NCBI RefSeq assembly: GCF_000152625.1
Contig: NZ_CH724156.1
Location: 318,966 to 382,965, forward strand
Direction of reading: 5' to 3'
Source of the DNA: Roseovarius nubinhibens ISM
GTDB taxonomy: Bacteria; Pseudomonadota; Alphaproteobacteria; Rhodobacterales; Rhodobacteraceae
Length of the DNA: 64,000 bases
Within the stretch, counting starts at the first letter, position 1, and every line of letters starts with the position of its first letter. Positions 28,518 to 38,970 of this stretch are shown here, one piece after another. Position numbers and translations under genes: made by a program. The notes under the pieces were generated by a model that worked only from the letters and a program-made list of their open reading frames with translations, ran no database searches and had not been told where the DNA came from.

Positions 28518-28814
28518 TCAGAGGCCGGTGGAGACGTCGATCGTGTTGCCCTCTTCGAGCGTCACATAGGCTTTCTTGATGTCCTTGCGCTTGCCGGGTT
28601 GCCCCTTGAAACGCTTGGTCTTGCCTTTTGCGATCGTGGTGTTGACGGCCTTGACCTTGACACCAAAGAGCGCCTCAACGGCCTCTTTGATCTGCGGCTT
28701 CGAGCTGTCGATGTCCACTTCAAACACAACCGCACCGTTTTCCGAGGCCATGGTGGCCTTCTCGGTGATGATCGGCTTGCGGATCACGTCGTAATGTTCT
28801 GCTTTCGCGCTCAT
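28518..28814 (-). CDS. rplW: 50S ribosomal protein L23
   Basis: L23 lies at the tunnel exit and docks SRP and trigger factor. The 98-residue product has [20 protein letters not shown] and [20 protein letters not shown] with [20 protein letters not shown]. Normal length. It overlaps rplD by 4 bp and is followed by a terminator-like hairpin, so it ends its unit. Confidence 0.98.
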   Translation of the reverse strand: MSAKAEHYDVIRKPIITEKATMASENGAVVFEVDIDSSKPQIKEAVEALFGVKVKAVNTTIAKGKTKRFKGQPGKRKDIKKAYVTLEEGNTIDVSTGL

Positions 28815-29428
28815 TTCAGACGAGCCTCCAGTGCTTCGACACCCGCTTTGGTGAGCACGAGCGTGTCACGCTTGAGGATGTCATAGACATTTGCGCCCAT
28901 CGACGGCAGCACATCGAGACCTTCGATGTTGCGCGCGGCCTTGGCGAACTCTGCGTTCACTTCGGCACCGTCGATGATCAGGGCGCGTTTCCAACCCAGA
29001 TCCTTGACTTGCTTGGCCAGAGCCGAGGTTTTGCCAGCGGAATCCGCTGCCTCGATGATGACCAGCTCGCCAGCTTTGACCTTGGCGCTCAGCGCGTGCT
29101 TGAGACCCAGCATGCGGACCTTCTTGGGCAGATCATGCGCATGGCTGCGCGGCGTCGGGCCCTTGTAGATACCACCTTTGCGGAAGATCGGCGCGTTCCG
29201 GTCACCATGGCGTGCGCCACCGGTGCCCTTCTGGCGGTAGATCTTCTTGGTCGAGTAGCTGGTTTCCGACCGCGTCTTGACCTTGTGGGTGCCTTGCTGC
29301 GCTTTGTTACGCTGCCAGCGGACCACACGGTGCAGGATGTCGGCACGCGGTTCCAGGCCGAAGATGTCTTCGCCCAGATCGACCGAGCCGGCTTTGCCGC
29401 CGTCCAGTTTGATCACGTCGAGTTTCAT
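28811..29428 (-). CDS. rplD: 50S ribosomal protein L4
   Basis: L4 reaches into the exit tunnel, and in E. coli also represses the S10 operon. The 205-residue product has the tunnel loop with [24 protein letters not shown] sequence ([20 protein letters not shown]) and [20 protein letters not shown], then the globular [20 protein letters not shown] segment. Normal length. It overlaps rplC and rplW by 4 bp each, typical coupled translation. Confidence 0.98.
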   Translation of the reverse strand: MKLDVIKLDGGKAGSVDLGEDIFGLEPRADILHRVVRWQRNKAQQGTHKVKTRSETSYSTKKIYRQKGTGGARHGDRNAPIFRKGGIYKGPTPRSHAHDLPKKVRMLGLKHALSAKVKAGELVIIEAADSAGKTSALAKQVKDLGWKRALIIDGAEVNAEFAKAARNIEGLDVLPSMGANVYDILKRDTLVLTKAGVEALEARLK

Positions 29429-30267
29429 TCTTCGCCTTCCTTCTTCTCAGCCTGAATGTCGGCCTCGGCCTCGTTCAGTGCTGCGGCTTCCTGTGCGGCC
29501 TGCTCTTCAGCTGCGGCCTTTGCGGCGGCTTCTGCTTCGGCGGCTGCGGCTGCAGCGGCTTCTTCAGCGGCTTTCGCGGCTTCTTCAGCGGCGGATTTCA
29601 GAGCAGCAGGCAGGATCGCGTTCTCGGGGAACGGTTTCTTGACTGCGTCCTTGACCGTCACCCAACCACCTTTGGAGCCCGGCACGGCGCCTTTGACCAT
29701 GATCAGGCCACGGTCGGCGTCGGTTTTGACCACTTGCAGGTTCTGGGTGGTGACACGGGCAGCACCCATGTGACCGGCCATTTTCTTGCCTTTGAAGACG
29801 CGGCCCGGGTCTTGACACTGACCGGTCGAACCATGCGACCGGTGGCTGATCGAAACACCGTGCGTGGCGCGCAGACCACCAAAGTTGTGCCGTTTCATGG
29901 CACCGGCAAAACCTTTACCGATCGAGGTGCCCGAAACGTCCACGAACTGACCTTCGAAGTAATGGTCGGCCGTGATCTCTTCGCCCACGTTGATCAGGTT
30001 CTCAGGCGCGACGCGGAATTCCGCGATCTTGCGCTTGGGCTCCACCTTGGCGATCGAGAAGTGACCGCGCATGGCTTTGCTCACGCGTTTTGCCTTGATC
30101 GAGCCAGCACCGAGCTGAACCGCCGAATAGCCATGGGCTTCGGGGGTACGCTGGGCAACCACCTGCAGTTTGTCCAGTTGGAGAACGGTCACAGGGATCT
30201 GCTTGCCGTCTTCCATGAAAAGCCGGGTCATGCCGACTTTCTTTGCGATAACACCAGAGCGCAACAT
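29425..30267 (-). CDS. rplC: 50S ribosomal protein L3 with an Ala/Glu-rich C-terminal tail
   Basis: L3 is an early assembly protein near the peptidyl transferase centre. The 280-residue product has the normal fold for about 215 residues, including [20 protein letters not shown] sequence ([20 protein letters not shown]), [20 protein letters not shown] and [18 protein letters not shown]. It then continues with about 65 residues made mostly of Ala and Glu with some Lys, predicted to be a long acidic helix or disordered tail. E. coli L3 has 209 residues and no such tail. The tail is in frame and precedes the rplD overlap, so it is not a frameshift artefact. Confidence 0.97.
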   Translation of the reverse strand: MLRSGVIAKKVGMTRLFMEDGKQIPVTVLQLDKLQVVAQRTPEAHGYSAVQLGAGSIKAKRVSKAMRGHFSIAKVEPKRKIAEFRVAPENLINVGEEITADHYFEGQFVDVSGTSIGKGFAGAMKRHNFGGLRATHGVSISHRSHGSTGQCQDPGRVFKGKKMAGHMGAARVTTQNLQVVKTDADRGLIMVKGAVPGSKGGWVTVKDAVKKPFPENAILPAALKSAAEEAAKAAEEAAAAAAAEAEAAAKAAAEEQAAQEAAALNEAEADIQAEKKEGEE

Positions 30268-30282
30268 AACGAACTGCCCTCC

Positions 30283-30591
30283 TTAGACCGAAATCTGGAC
30301 GTCGACGCCAGCGGCCAGGTCGAGCTTCATCAGCGCGTCCACGGTCTGCGGGGTCGGGTCTACGATGTCGAGAAGACGCTTGTGCGTCCGGATCTCGAAC
30401 TGATCGCGAGATTTCTTGTTCACGTGGGGACCACGCAGAACGGTGAATTTCTCGATCTTGTTCGGCAGCGGGATCGGGCCACGCACGTTCGCGCCAGTGC
30501 GCTTCGCGGTGTTAACGATCTCCTGCGTGCTGGCATCCAGTACGCGGTAATCGAATGCCTTCAGCCGAATGCGAATGTTTTGGCTTTGCAT
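30283..30591 (-). CDS. rpsJ: 30S ribosomal protein S10 (NusE)
   Basis: S10 serves both in the small subunit and, as NusE, in antitermination and NusG-linked coupling. The 102-residue product contains [20 protein letters not shown] and the signature [20 protein letters not shown]. Exact family length. It follows tuf by 81 bp and leads into rplC. The gap has a 7-bp hairpin (aggccgg/ccggcct) without a T-run. Confidence 0.98.
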   Translation of the reverse strand: MQSQNIRIRLKAFDYRVLDASTQEIVNTAKRTGANVRGPIPLPNKIEKFTVLRGPHVNKKSRDQFEIRTHKRLLDIVDPTPQTVDALMKLDLAAGVDVQISV

Positions 30592-30672
30592 TTTTTAGCC
30601 TTTCGCGGCGTTGGAGTTGATAGGAGGAAGGCCGGACCACCCGGCCTCCCTCGTCGAACCCAGAGGGTTTTC

Positions 30673-31848
<1,176 letters not shown>

Positions 31849-31869
31849 GATGGCCTCCTTTGTCTTTTC

Positions 31870-31925
31870 AGGTGGTGGGCGGCGCCCACCCTACAGGTTG
31901 GGTAGGGCGGGGCTGACCCCGCCAC
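31870..31925. repeat. Stacked dyads between fusA and tuf
   Basis: The 82-bp gap contains GTGGGC with GCCCAC around a ggc centre (about 31875-31889), then cctac/gtagg and ggcgggg/ccccgcc dyads (to about 31923). There is no T-run, so it is not a clear terminator. The arrangement resembles short dyad-rich intergenic elements found in many genomes; that identity is inferred. Confidence 0.35.
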
Positions 31926-31930
31926 CCGGA

Positions 31931-34048
31931 TTATGCGTATTTCGCCTGAATCTCTTCCGAGATGTTCGACGGAACCGGATCGTAATGCGAGAACTGCATC
32001 GTGAACTGCGCGCGGCCCGAGGACATCGAACGCAGGGTGTTGATGTAGCCGAACATGTTCGCCAGCGGAACGTTCGCGTTGATCGCGATGGCGTTGCCGC
32101 GCGGCTCTTGGCCCGACACTTGACCGCGACGCGAGGTCAGGTCGCCGATGATGCCACCGGTGTATTCTTCCGGCGTGACAACTTCGACCTTCATGATCGG
32201 CTCGAGCAGCTTGGCGCCCGCTTTGCGGAGACCTTCACGCATGCACATACGTGCGGCAATCTCGAAGGCCATGACCGAAGAGTCCACATCGTGGAACTTA
32301 CCGTCGATCAGCGCGACCTTGAAGTCGATCACGGGGAAGCCCGCGAGCGGACCGCTGTCCATGACGCTCTCGATCCCTTTTTCGACACCGGGGATGTATT
32401 CCTTCGGCACCGAACCACCGACGATGCGGCTCTCGAAGGAGTAACCTTCACCGGCCTCTGTGGGCGAAATGACCATTTTGACTTCGGCGAACTGACCCGA
32501 ACCACCCGACTGTTTCTTGTGGGTGTAGGTGTGCTCGATCTCGTGACCGATGGTCTCGCGATAGGCCACCTGGGGGGCACCGATGTTGGCTTCGACCTTG
32601 AACTCGCGCTTCAGACGATCGACGAGAATGTCGAGGTGAAGTTCGCCCATGCCTTTCATGATGGTCTGACCGCTTTCGATGTCAGTTTCCACACGGAAGG
32701 AGGGGTCTTCGGCCGCCAGACGCTGCAGACCTTGAGACATTTTCTCTTGGTCGTTCTTGGTTTTCGGCTCGACCGCGATCTCGATCACCGGATCGGGGAA
32801 GGTCATGGTTTCGAGAACCACGGGCTCTTTCACGTCCGACAGAGTGTCACCGGTGGTGGTGTCTTTCAGACCCGCCAGCGCGATGATGTCGCCTGCAAAG
32901 GCTTCTTCGATCTCTTCACGGTTGTTCGAGTGCATCATCATCATACGACCGATGCGCTCTTTCTTGCCTTTGGTCGAGTTCAGAACGGTGTCGCCTTTGT
33001 TCAGCACGCCCGAGTAGATGCGCGTGAAGGTCAGCGAGCCCACGAAGGGGTCGTTCATAATCTTGAAGGCCAGGCCCGAGAACGGCATCGCATCGTCTGC
33101 ACGACGCGGGATGTTCCGAACTTCTTCTTCATCGCCGGGTTTGAAGCCCATGTAGTCGACCACGTCCAGCGGGCTGGGCAGATAGTCGATCACTGCGTTG
33201 AGAAGCGGCTGAACGCCTTTGTTCTTGAAGGCCGAGCCACCGAGAACCGGCACGAAGCTCAGCGACAGCGTGCCCTTGCGGACCAGCTTGCGGAGCGTCG
33301 GGACGTCGGGCTCTTCGCCTTCGAGATAGGCTTCCATCGCGGCGTCGTCCATTTCGACGGCGTTCTCGATGAGCTTGCCACGCCATTCTTCGGCCATGTC
33401 CTTGAGGCTGTCGCGGATCGGGGCCTTGACCCAGCTCGCGCCGAGGTCTTCACCCTGCCACAGCCACTCTTCCATGGTCACGAGGTCCAGCAGACCTTCG
33501 AGCTCGTTCTCTGCGCCGATCGGGATCGCCACGGGCACGGGGGTCGCGCCGGTGCGGTCTTTGATCATGTGAACGCAGTTGAAGAAGTCCGCGCCGATCT
33601 TGTCCATCTTGTTGACGAAGACGATACGCGGAACTTTGTAGCGGTCAGCCTGACGCCACACGGTTTCGGTCTGGGGCTCAACGCCGGCGTTGGCGTCGAG
33701 AACAGCAACCGCACCGTCGAGAACCGCCAGCGAACGTTCGACTTCGATGGTGAAGTCCACGTGGCCGGGGGTGTCGATGATGTTCATCCGGTGCTTGGGC
33801 GTGTCGGGGGTCTCGCCGTCTTCGGTGCGTTCCCAGAAGGTGGTGGTCGCAGCCGAGGTGATGGTGATCCCGCGTTCCTGCTCCTGCTCCATCCAGTCCA
33901 TGGTGGCGGCGCCATCATGCACCTCACCGATGTTGTGGGATTTGCCGGTGTAAAACAGGATACGTTCCGAGCAGGTGGTCTTGCCTGCGTCGATATGGGC
34001 CATGATACCGAAGTTGCGGTACCGTTCGAGCGGATAATCGCGTGCCAT
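31931..34048 (-). CDS. fusA: Elongation factor G
   Basis: EF-G is the translocation GTPase. The start at 34048 ([20 protein letters not shown]) gives 705 residues; a longer reading upstream runs back over rpsG. The G1 motif [10 protein letters not shown]3 DTPGHVDF and G4 NKMDKIGAD are present, followed by the usual domains II to V, with domain IV around [16 protein letters not shown]. It lies between rpsG and tuf in the standard str order. Confidence 0.99.
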   Translation of the reverse strand: MARDYPLERYRNFGIMAHIDAGKTTCSERILFYTGKSHNIGEVHDGAATMDWMEQEQERGITITSAATTTFWERTEDGETPDTPKHRMNIIDTPGHVDFTIEVERSLAVLDGAVAVLDANAGVEPQTETVWRQADRYKVPRIVFVNKMDKIGADFFNCVHMIKDRTGATPVPVAIPIGAENELEGLLDLVTMEEWLWQGEDLGASWVKAPIRDSLKDMAEEWRGKLIENAVEMDDAAMEAYLEGEEPDVPTLRKLVRKGTLSLSFVPVLGGSAFKNKGVQPLLNAVIDYLPSPLDVVDYMGFKPGDEEEVRNIPRRADDAMPFSGLAFKIMNDPFVGSLTFTRIYSGVLNKGDTVLNSTKGKKERIGRMMMMHSNNREEIEEAFAGDIIALAGLKDTTTGDTLSDVKEPVVLETMTFPDPVIEIAVEPKTKNDQEKMSQGLQRLAAEDPSFRVETDIESGQTIMKGMGELHLDILVDRLKREFKVEANIGAPQVAYRETIGHEIEHTYTHKKQSGGSGQFAEVKMVISPTEAGEGYSFESRIVGGSVPKEYIPGVEKGIESVMDSGPLAGFPVIDFKVALIDGKFHDVDSSVMAFEIAARMCMREGLRKAGAKLLEPIMKVEVVTPEEYTGGIIGDLTSRRGQVSGQEPRGNAIAINANVPLANMFGYINTLRSMSSGRAQFTMQFSHYDPVPSNISEEIQAKYA

Positions 34049-34070
34049 GGGTGTTAGTTCCTCTCCGGAC

Positions 34071-34553
<483 letters not shown>

Positions 34554-34925
34554 TTACTTAGGACGCTTGGCGCCGTATTTCGAACGACGCTGCTTACGGT
34601 CTTTGACGCCCTGGGTATCCAGAACACCACGAAGGATGTGATAGCGCACACCGGGAAGGTCTTTTACACGGCCGCCGCGGATCAGAACAACCGAGTGTTC
34701 CTGCAGGTTGTGGCTCTCACCCGGAATGTAGCTGATCACCTCGTAGCCGTTGGTCAGGCGCACCTTGGCGACCTTCCGCATGGCCGAGTTCGGCTTTTTC
34801 GGGGTCGTGGTATAGACTCGCGTGCAGACGCCGCGTTTCTGGGGGCACTGCTCGAGGTGCATCGACTTCGAGCGCTTAACTTTGGGCTGCCGCGGCTTGC
34901 GGATCAGCTGTTGGATCGTTGGCAT
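34554..34925 (-). CDS. rpsL: 30S ribosomal protein S12
   Basis: S12 is the decoding-centre protein. The start at 34925 ([20 protein letters not shown]) gives the exact 123-residue family length. The streptomycin-relevant lysines are wild type: [12 protein letters not shown] and the [13 protein letters not shown] loop. It is the first gene of the str unit, with a leader of about 230 nt from a good promoter. Confidence 0.98.
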   Translation of the reverse strand: MPTIQQLIRKPRQPKVKRSKSMHLEQCPQKRGVCTRVYTTTPKKPNSAMRKVAKVRLTNGYEVISYIPGESHNLQEHSVVLIRGGRVKDLPGVRYHILRGVLDTQGVKDRKQRRSKYGAKRPK

Positions 34926-35159
34926 TCCGGTCTCTTTCCCGTCTCTCAACACATGTGTTTGCACCAGGCCATGGGCCCTATGCGGTTTCAGTTTCTGCAC
35001 TTAACGCGTCCGCAAGCACAAATGCCGCAATCGTTTCCATTCCGAGGTAAACGACGCGGTGGGTTCCCAGAGGATCGGGGCGATAAAAGTGCCCGGATCT
35101 TGTCCACTAGAATTTTGATATAGGCATTGAGGGCGACCCCCCAGTACCTGGATGGGGCG

Positions 35160-35188
35160 CGTATAGGGGGAGTCGGAAGGCTTGTCAA
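35160..35188 (-). promoter_or_regulatory. Putative promoter of the str/S10 unit (rpsL to rplW)
   Basis: Minus-strand -35 TTGACA (35183-35188, full consensus) and -10 TATACG (35160-35165) with a 17-bp spacer. It is the strongest-looking promoter in the window. The leader to rpsL is about 228 nt. The rest of the 390-bp gap between rpsL and the divergent glycosyltransferase gene shows no other element I can identify. Confidence 0.7.
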
Positions 35189-35317
35189 CAGCACGCCCCA
35201 CTTCTCCCAGCCCCCATTCTTCTCCTCACCCCGTCGCGGTATGATCTTGTTCTTGTCATTATTGTCGACGATGGTCGAGCAGGAACAATCAGAGCGGTCG
35301 CAATGAACAGTCGTGAT

Positions 35318-36124
35318 ATGCAGGTGATCGGGCTTTGCCGGTTTTCCTACCCGGCCCTCGGCGGGTTTCAGGTGGAACATGAAACCATCGCCGAACGCGA
35401 GGCCTTTCTCTACGACCCCACCCGGCTCGACGAACGGTTTCGCATGTTCGAGACGATCACCCTGCCGCCACTGCGCGCCCAGAGCGATAAGAACTTCACC
35501 TTCGGCGTGGTGATCGGCACCTCCTTTCCTGACCAGCATCGCGCCCGGCTCGAGGCGCTTCTGGCCGATATCCCGCAGGCGGTGATCATCGCCCGCCCGC
35601 CAAAACGCCACCGGCCGGTGATGAAGGAAATCCTGCAAGAGCTGCGCCAGCCGACCGGCCTGCCCTCCTTGCAATTCCGCATGGATGATGACGACGCGGT
35701 CAGCATCCATTTCGTCAAACGGCTGCGCGAAGTGGCCCAGGATCTGTCAGGCGTCATCGCCCGCAACCGCTATGTCGGCATTGATTTCAACCAGGGCTAT
35801 ATCGCCCGGATCGACGCCAAGGGCCTGCGCGCCAAACCCTGTGTCGAAACGCTCTGGACCCCGGCGCTGGCGATGGCCGTCTCGCCGCACGCCTCGCGCG
35901 GCATCATGAATTTCAGCCATGCCAAACTGACCCGCGTGATGCCGGTGCTGAGCGTCACCGGAGAGGATATGTATATCCGCGGCCATAATGAGTATAATGA
36001 CTCTCGACAAAAAGACGGGATCAAGCCCGTCCGCGTGCCCCGCGTCACCGAGGAAGACGCCCGACATTTGAAACAGGTATTCAACATTGACCAAGACCAT
36101 ATCCGTGCCGTCCATCGCCGATAG
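35318..36124 (+). CDS. Putative rhamnosyltransferase-like protein, copy 1
   Basis: This 268-residue protein resembles PF11316-type putative rhamnosyltransferases. I chose the ATG at 35318 (MQVIGLCRFSYPALGGF) because it aligns with the start of the tandem copy; an ATG 15 bases earlier is possible. It has an early FSYPALGGF motif, LTLPPLRAQSDKNFTF-like sequence (ITLPPLRAQSDKNFTFGVVI), and FRMDDDDAVS, an acidic cluster suited to nucleotide-sugar/metal binding. The C-terminal part contains SHAKLTRVMPVLS. There is no signal peptide or clear membrane helix. It is followed 24 bp later by its paralogue. Donor and acceptor are unknown. Confidence 0.75.
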   Translation: MQVIGLCRFSYPALGGFQVEHETIAEREAFLYDPTRLDERFRMFETITLPPLRAQSDKNFTFGVVIGTSFPDQHRARLEALLADIPQAVIIARPPKRHRPVMKEILQELRQPTGLPSLQFRMDDDDAVSIHFVKRLREVAQDLSGVIARNRYVGIDFNQGYIARIDAKGLRAKPCVETLWTPALAMAVSPHASRGIMNFSHAKLTRVMPVLSVTGEDMYIRGHNEYNDSRQKDGIKPVRVPRVTEEDARHLKQVFNIDQDHIRAVHRR

Positions 36125-36148
36125 CCACAGCCGCACCGGGGCGCCATC

Positions 36149-36973
36149 ATGCGCGTGATCGGTGTCTGCCGCTTCTCCTACCCGGCCCATGGCGGGTTTC
36201 GCCGGATGCACGACAGCCTCGAGGAACGCGAGGCCTATCTCTATGACGACGCGCGCATGGCGCTGCGCTTTTGGCATTTCGAGAGCCTGACCCTGCCCTC
36301 GCTCAAGGCCCAGACCAACCCCGACTTCACCGTGCTGGTCATCATCGGGGAGAACATGCCGAAACATTGGCTCGACCGGCTGCACCAGATCACCGCCCCC
36401 CTGCCCCAGCTCAAGATCGTGCCGACCCCGCCGATCAAACACCGCACCGCGCTCGAGCTTGCCATCAAGGCCGAGCTCGGCGACACCGATCAGCCCTCGC
36501 TGCAGTTTCGCATCGACGACGACGACGCCATCGGCATCGACTTTGTGCAACAGGCCCGGTTTGCGCTCCGCCGCAGCGGCCGGTTCCACCGTGAAACCGG
36601 GCGCATGGCCTTTGATTTCAACAACGGGTTCAGCGTCAAACTGTCAGACACCGGCCTCGCCGTGCGCGCCGAGTTCGGTCATTTCCTGTCCTGCGGGCTG
36701 GCGGTCTATTTCCCCGCCAAGGACAGCAAGACGGTGATGAACTTCGGCCACCACAAGCTGCATCAGGTGATGCCGATGATGATCCAGCCCGCGCCGCCGA
36801 TGTATCTGCGGTCGAAACATGACGACAATGATTCCGGCGACAAGTTTCAGCCGCGCAATCTGGTCCCGGCGGACGAGGCGCAAAAAGAGCTGTTCAAAAC
36901 CCGGTTCAACGTATCCGAGGACCATATTGCAGAGGTGTTCGCCGACCTGTCCGCGCTTCGCGGTAAATCGTGA
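36149..36973 (+). CDS. Putative rhamnosyltransferase-like protein, copy 2
   Basis: This 274-residue tandem paralogue of the previous gene begins MRVIGVCRFSYPAHGGF. It shares the order LTLPSLKAQTNPDFTVLVII, the acidic FRIDDDDAIG motif and the C-terminal GHHKLHQVMPMMI. Similarity over the full length implies duplication, but the copies have diverged considerably, so they probably differ in substrate. Its last 68 bp overlap the 3' end of the convergent EamA transporter gene. Confidence 0.75.
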   Translation: MRVIGVCRFSYPAHGGFRRMHDSLEEREAYLYDDARMALRFWHFESLTLPSLKAQTNPDFTVLVIIGENMPKHWLDRLHQITAPLPQLKIVPTPPIKHRTALELAIKAELGDTDQPSLQFRIDDDDAIGIDFVQQARFALRRSGRFHRETGRMAFDFNNGFSVKLSDTGLAVRAEFGHFLSCGLAVYFPAKDSKTVMNFGHHKLHQVMPMMIQPAPPMYLRSKHDDNDSGDKFQPRNLVPADEAQKELFKTRFNVSEDHIAEVFADLSALRGKS

Positions 36974-37808
36974 ACACGCCACTGGCGGCCACGATCCCCG
37001 CCCCGAGGAGCGTCAGAGGCGCCGGCCATTCGCCAAAGGCAAACCAGCCCAGCGCCAGCGCCCAGAGCAGCCCAGTGTATCTGAACGGCGCGGTAAAGGA
37101 TATCTCTCCCACCCGCATCACCATGATCGAAAACAGATAGCCACAGAAGATCGATCCAGAGGTCAGCGTCAGCAGCAGCGCCTCGCGCCCGCTGATCGGC
37201 GCCCAGTCAACCCCCGTGCTGACCACCCCATAGACCAGCGTGATCGCCACCGTCGTCACCCACGTCACCAGCATCGAGGGCGTCTCACGTGACAACCGGC
37301 GCGTCGAGAGATCGCGCACCGTGACGAAACAGACGGCAATCAGCCCGTAGATCGAATAGATCGTGAACCCTTCCGCCCCGGGCCGCACGATGAGCATCAC
37401 GCCGATAAAGCCGATGACAATGGCCACCAACCGCTTCCAGCCAAAGCCTTCGCCCAGAAACAGCGCCGCCGCCAGCGCCAGCACCAAGGGCAGCGCCTGC
37501 AGGATCGCCGTGATATTGGCGAGCGGCATATGGCTGAGCGCGGTGAGAAAGAAATAGGTGGCGCAGATCTCTGCGCCCGTGCGCAGCGCCACAAACACCC
37601 GGTCCCGCGGCGCGATCCGCCCGCTGAACGCCCCCATCCGCCACGCCAGCAGGCTCACCGCCGTCGTGGTCAGCGCGCCCCGCAGAAAGATGAGCTGCAC
37701 CACAGGCACCTGCCCGGTCATCATCTTCATGAACATGTCGTTGATGGTAAAGGCGGCCATCGACGCCATCATCAACAGCGCCCCTTTCAGATTGTCGGAA
37801 ATGGCCAT
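36906..37808 (-). CDS. EamA/DMT-family inner-membrane transporter
   Basis: This 300-residue protein has ten predicted membrane helices in two EamA repeats. The start at 37808 (MAISDNLKGALLMMASMAAF) follows a strong AGGAGG site. Family features include INDMFMKMM in helix 1, LRGALTTTAV, the ATYFFLTALSHMPLANITAI segment at the end of repeat 1, and the second repeat ending LGAGIVAASGVFTIYREAR. Members export small metabolites or amino acids, but the substrate cannot be predicted. Its 3' end overlaps the convergent gene by 68 bp, and a near-palindrome lies about 52 bp upstream of its start. Confidence 0.88.
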   Translation of the reverse strand: MAISDNLKGALLMMASMAAFTINDMFMKMMTGQVPVVQLIFLRGALTTTAVSLLAWRMGAFSGRIAPRDRVFVALRTGAEICATYFFLTALSHMPLANITAILQALPLVLALAAALFLGEGFGWKRLVAIVIGFIGVMLIVRPGAEGFTIYSIYGLIAVCFVTVRDLSTRRLSRETPSMLVTWVTTVAITLVYGVVSTGVDWAPISGREALLLTLTSGSIFCGYLFSIMVMRVGEISFTAPFRYTGLLWALALGWFAFGEWPAPLTLLGAGIVAASGVFTIYREARTGRRTPLQYGPRIR

Positions 37809-37859
37809 GGCGTCCTCCTGCCCTCGCGTCATTTCTCAAAGCAAACGCCGCCAGTGGCA

Positions 37860-37876
37860 AGGTACGAATTGTACCT
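37860..37876. promoter_or_regulatory. Candidate operator upstream of the EamA transporter gene
   Basis: AGGTAC (37860-37865) and GTACCT (37871-37876) form a 6-bp inverted repeat around gaatt, a 17-bp dyad typical in size of a dimeric repressor site. It lies 52 bp before the EamA start codon. No regulator gene is adjacent. Confidence 0.35.
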
Positions 37877-38034
37877 CAGCGCAACTTGGTCTGATCTATC
37901 TCAATAAGGTCGCGCGAACTGGATACCGGCAAGGCCGGGTCTGCCAGCTCCCTGCGGTGGATCTAGACGGGATCAAACAAGCGGCACCGCGCATCCGATC
38001 GTGTCCCGACAACACCCGGGCAGCATTCCGATAT

Positions 38035-38685
38035 CTAATTGAGTTTCGAACGTGTGCTCACCGAAACTTCCGCAATTCTTTTAAATTGGTCGAAACTCAA
38101 CACCAACGTATAGCTGGAGATCAGGTCATACCCGGTGAGTGCGGCAAACCAAGAGGACGTCACCTCACGATATTGTTCCGCACTCCAACTCGCTGTGAGA
38201 TTGTAAATTGGAAATCTCCGGTAAGCGGGCTGATAGCTCTCCGAAACCATCCGACCAAATTTGCCAAACCTAAAGCCTTGGTAGGAAAGCCAAGCCTGCG
38301 TACGTTCAACCGAGCCGAGACTGGCAGCTATCCTAAACACGCACACCGCTGCATTGTTACCTGTCCCAACACGCTGCCAATCGAAATGCAGTAAGTTCGG
38401 AGTTTCCGCCGTCCGTTCATCTTTGATCAGGCAATCCCTGACATCCGGATATCGTCGCAAGCTTCTTCGGAAATTCTTCCATTTCGGATGTTTGGCATGC
38501 ACCGCTTTCCCGAGAAACATAAACGGATCAGTTTTTTGATTGGCCAGACGGTCGTAGTCAATTTTACAGCTATTCGTCTCGCGGCATTCCGACCAAATAT
38601 CTTCATCGGAATTTTGGGCTAACCCCAGCTGCGGCCAGACCAGCACGAGAGCACAGCAGATCAGAACATTTTTCAATGTCATCAT
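38035..38685 (-). CDS. Secreted protein of unknown function, AT-rich gene
   Basis: I do not recognise this 216-residue protein. The start at 38685 gives a clear Sec signal peptide (MMTLKNVLICCALVLVWPQL, cleavage near GLAQ). The mature protein has CRETNSCKIDYD near its start, CLIKD and VCVF, so four cysteines that could pair in the periplasm. It has many aromatic and basic residues (FDWQRVG, SWSAEQYREV). The gene and its surroundings are visibly richer in A and T than the rest of the window, with codons such as aaa, att and tta that neighbours avoid. This suggests recent acquisition. It lies alone between the EamA gene and the rpoC terminator. Confidence 0.72.
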   Translation of the reverse strand: MMTLKNVLICCALVLVWPQLGLAQNSDEDIWSECRETNSCKIDYDRLANQKTDPFMFLGKAVHAKHPKWKNFRRSLRRYPDVRDCLIKDERTAETPNLLHFDWQRVGTGNNAAVCVFRIAASLGSVERTQAWLSYQGFRFGKFGRMVSESYQPAYRRFPIYNLTASWSAEQYREVTSSWFAALTGYDLISSYTLVLSFDQFKRIAEVSVSTRSKLN

Positions 38686-38915
38686 TAACAAACCCAACTC
38701 AGTACAGACACCCCGACACCTGAAGTGAAAACAGTGTATAGTTGGTGAACCACGTGAAGAAGTATGGGAAACCCTACCGTCGATTTCATAGGCTCCAGCA
38801 GAGTGTTCGGCAGACGAAATCGCCACCCTTCAAGACCCTTTGACTGGTGGCCTTGGCCCTTCCCGTATCCCCGTCTCGCCATAACCCGCCCTGCGACAGC
38901 GCAGGTCTACCCACA

Positions 38916-38957
38916 AAAAGAAAGGGCCCCGCCGATGTGGCGAGGCCCCGTGTTTTT
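38916..38957. terminator. Bidirectional terminator after rpoC
   Basis: A stem of about 10 bp with one mismatch (gggccccgcc at 38924-38933 with ggcgaggccc at 38939-38948) lies 23 bp past the rpoC stop. T-runs follow on both strands (TTTCTTTTTG on the minus strand, GTGTTTTT on the plus strand). Confidence 0.75.
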
Positions 38958-38970
38958 CAGATCGCTTGGA

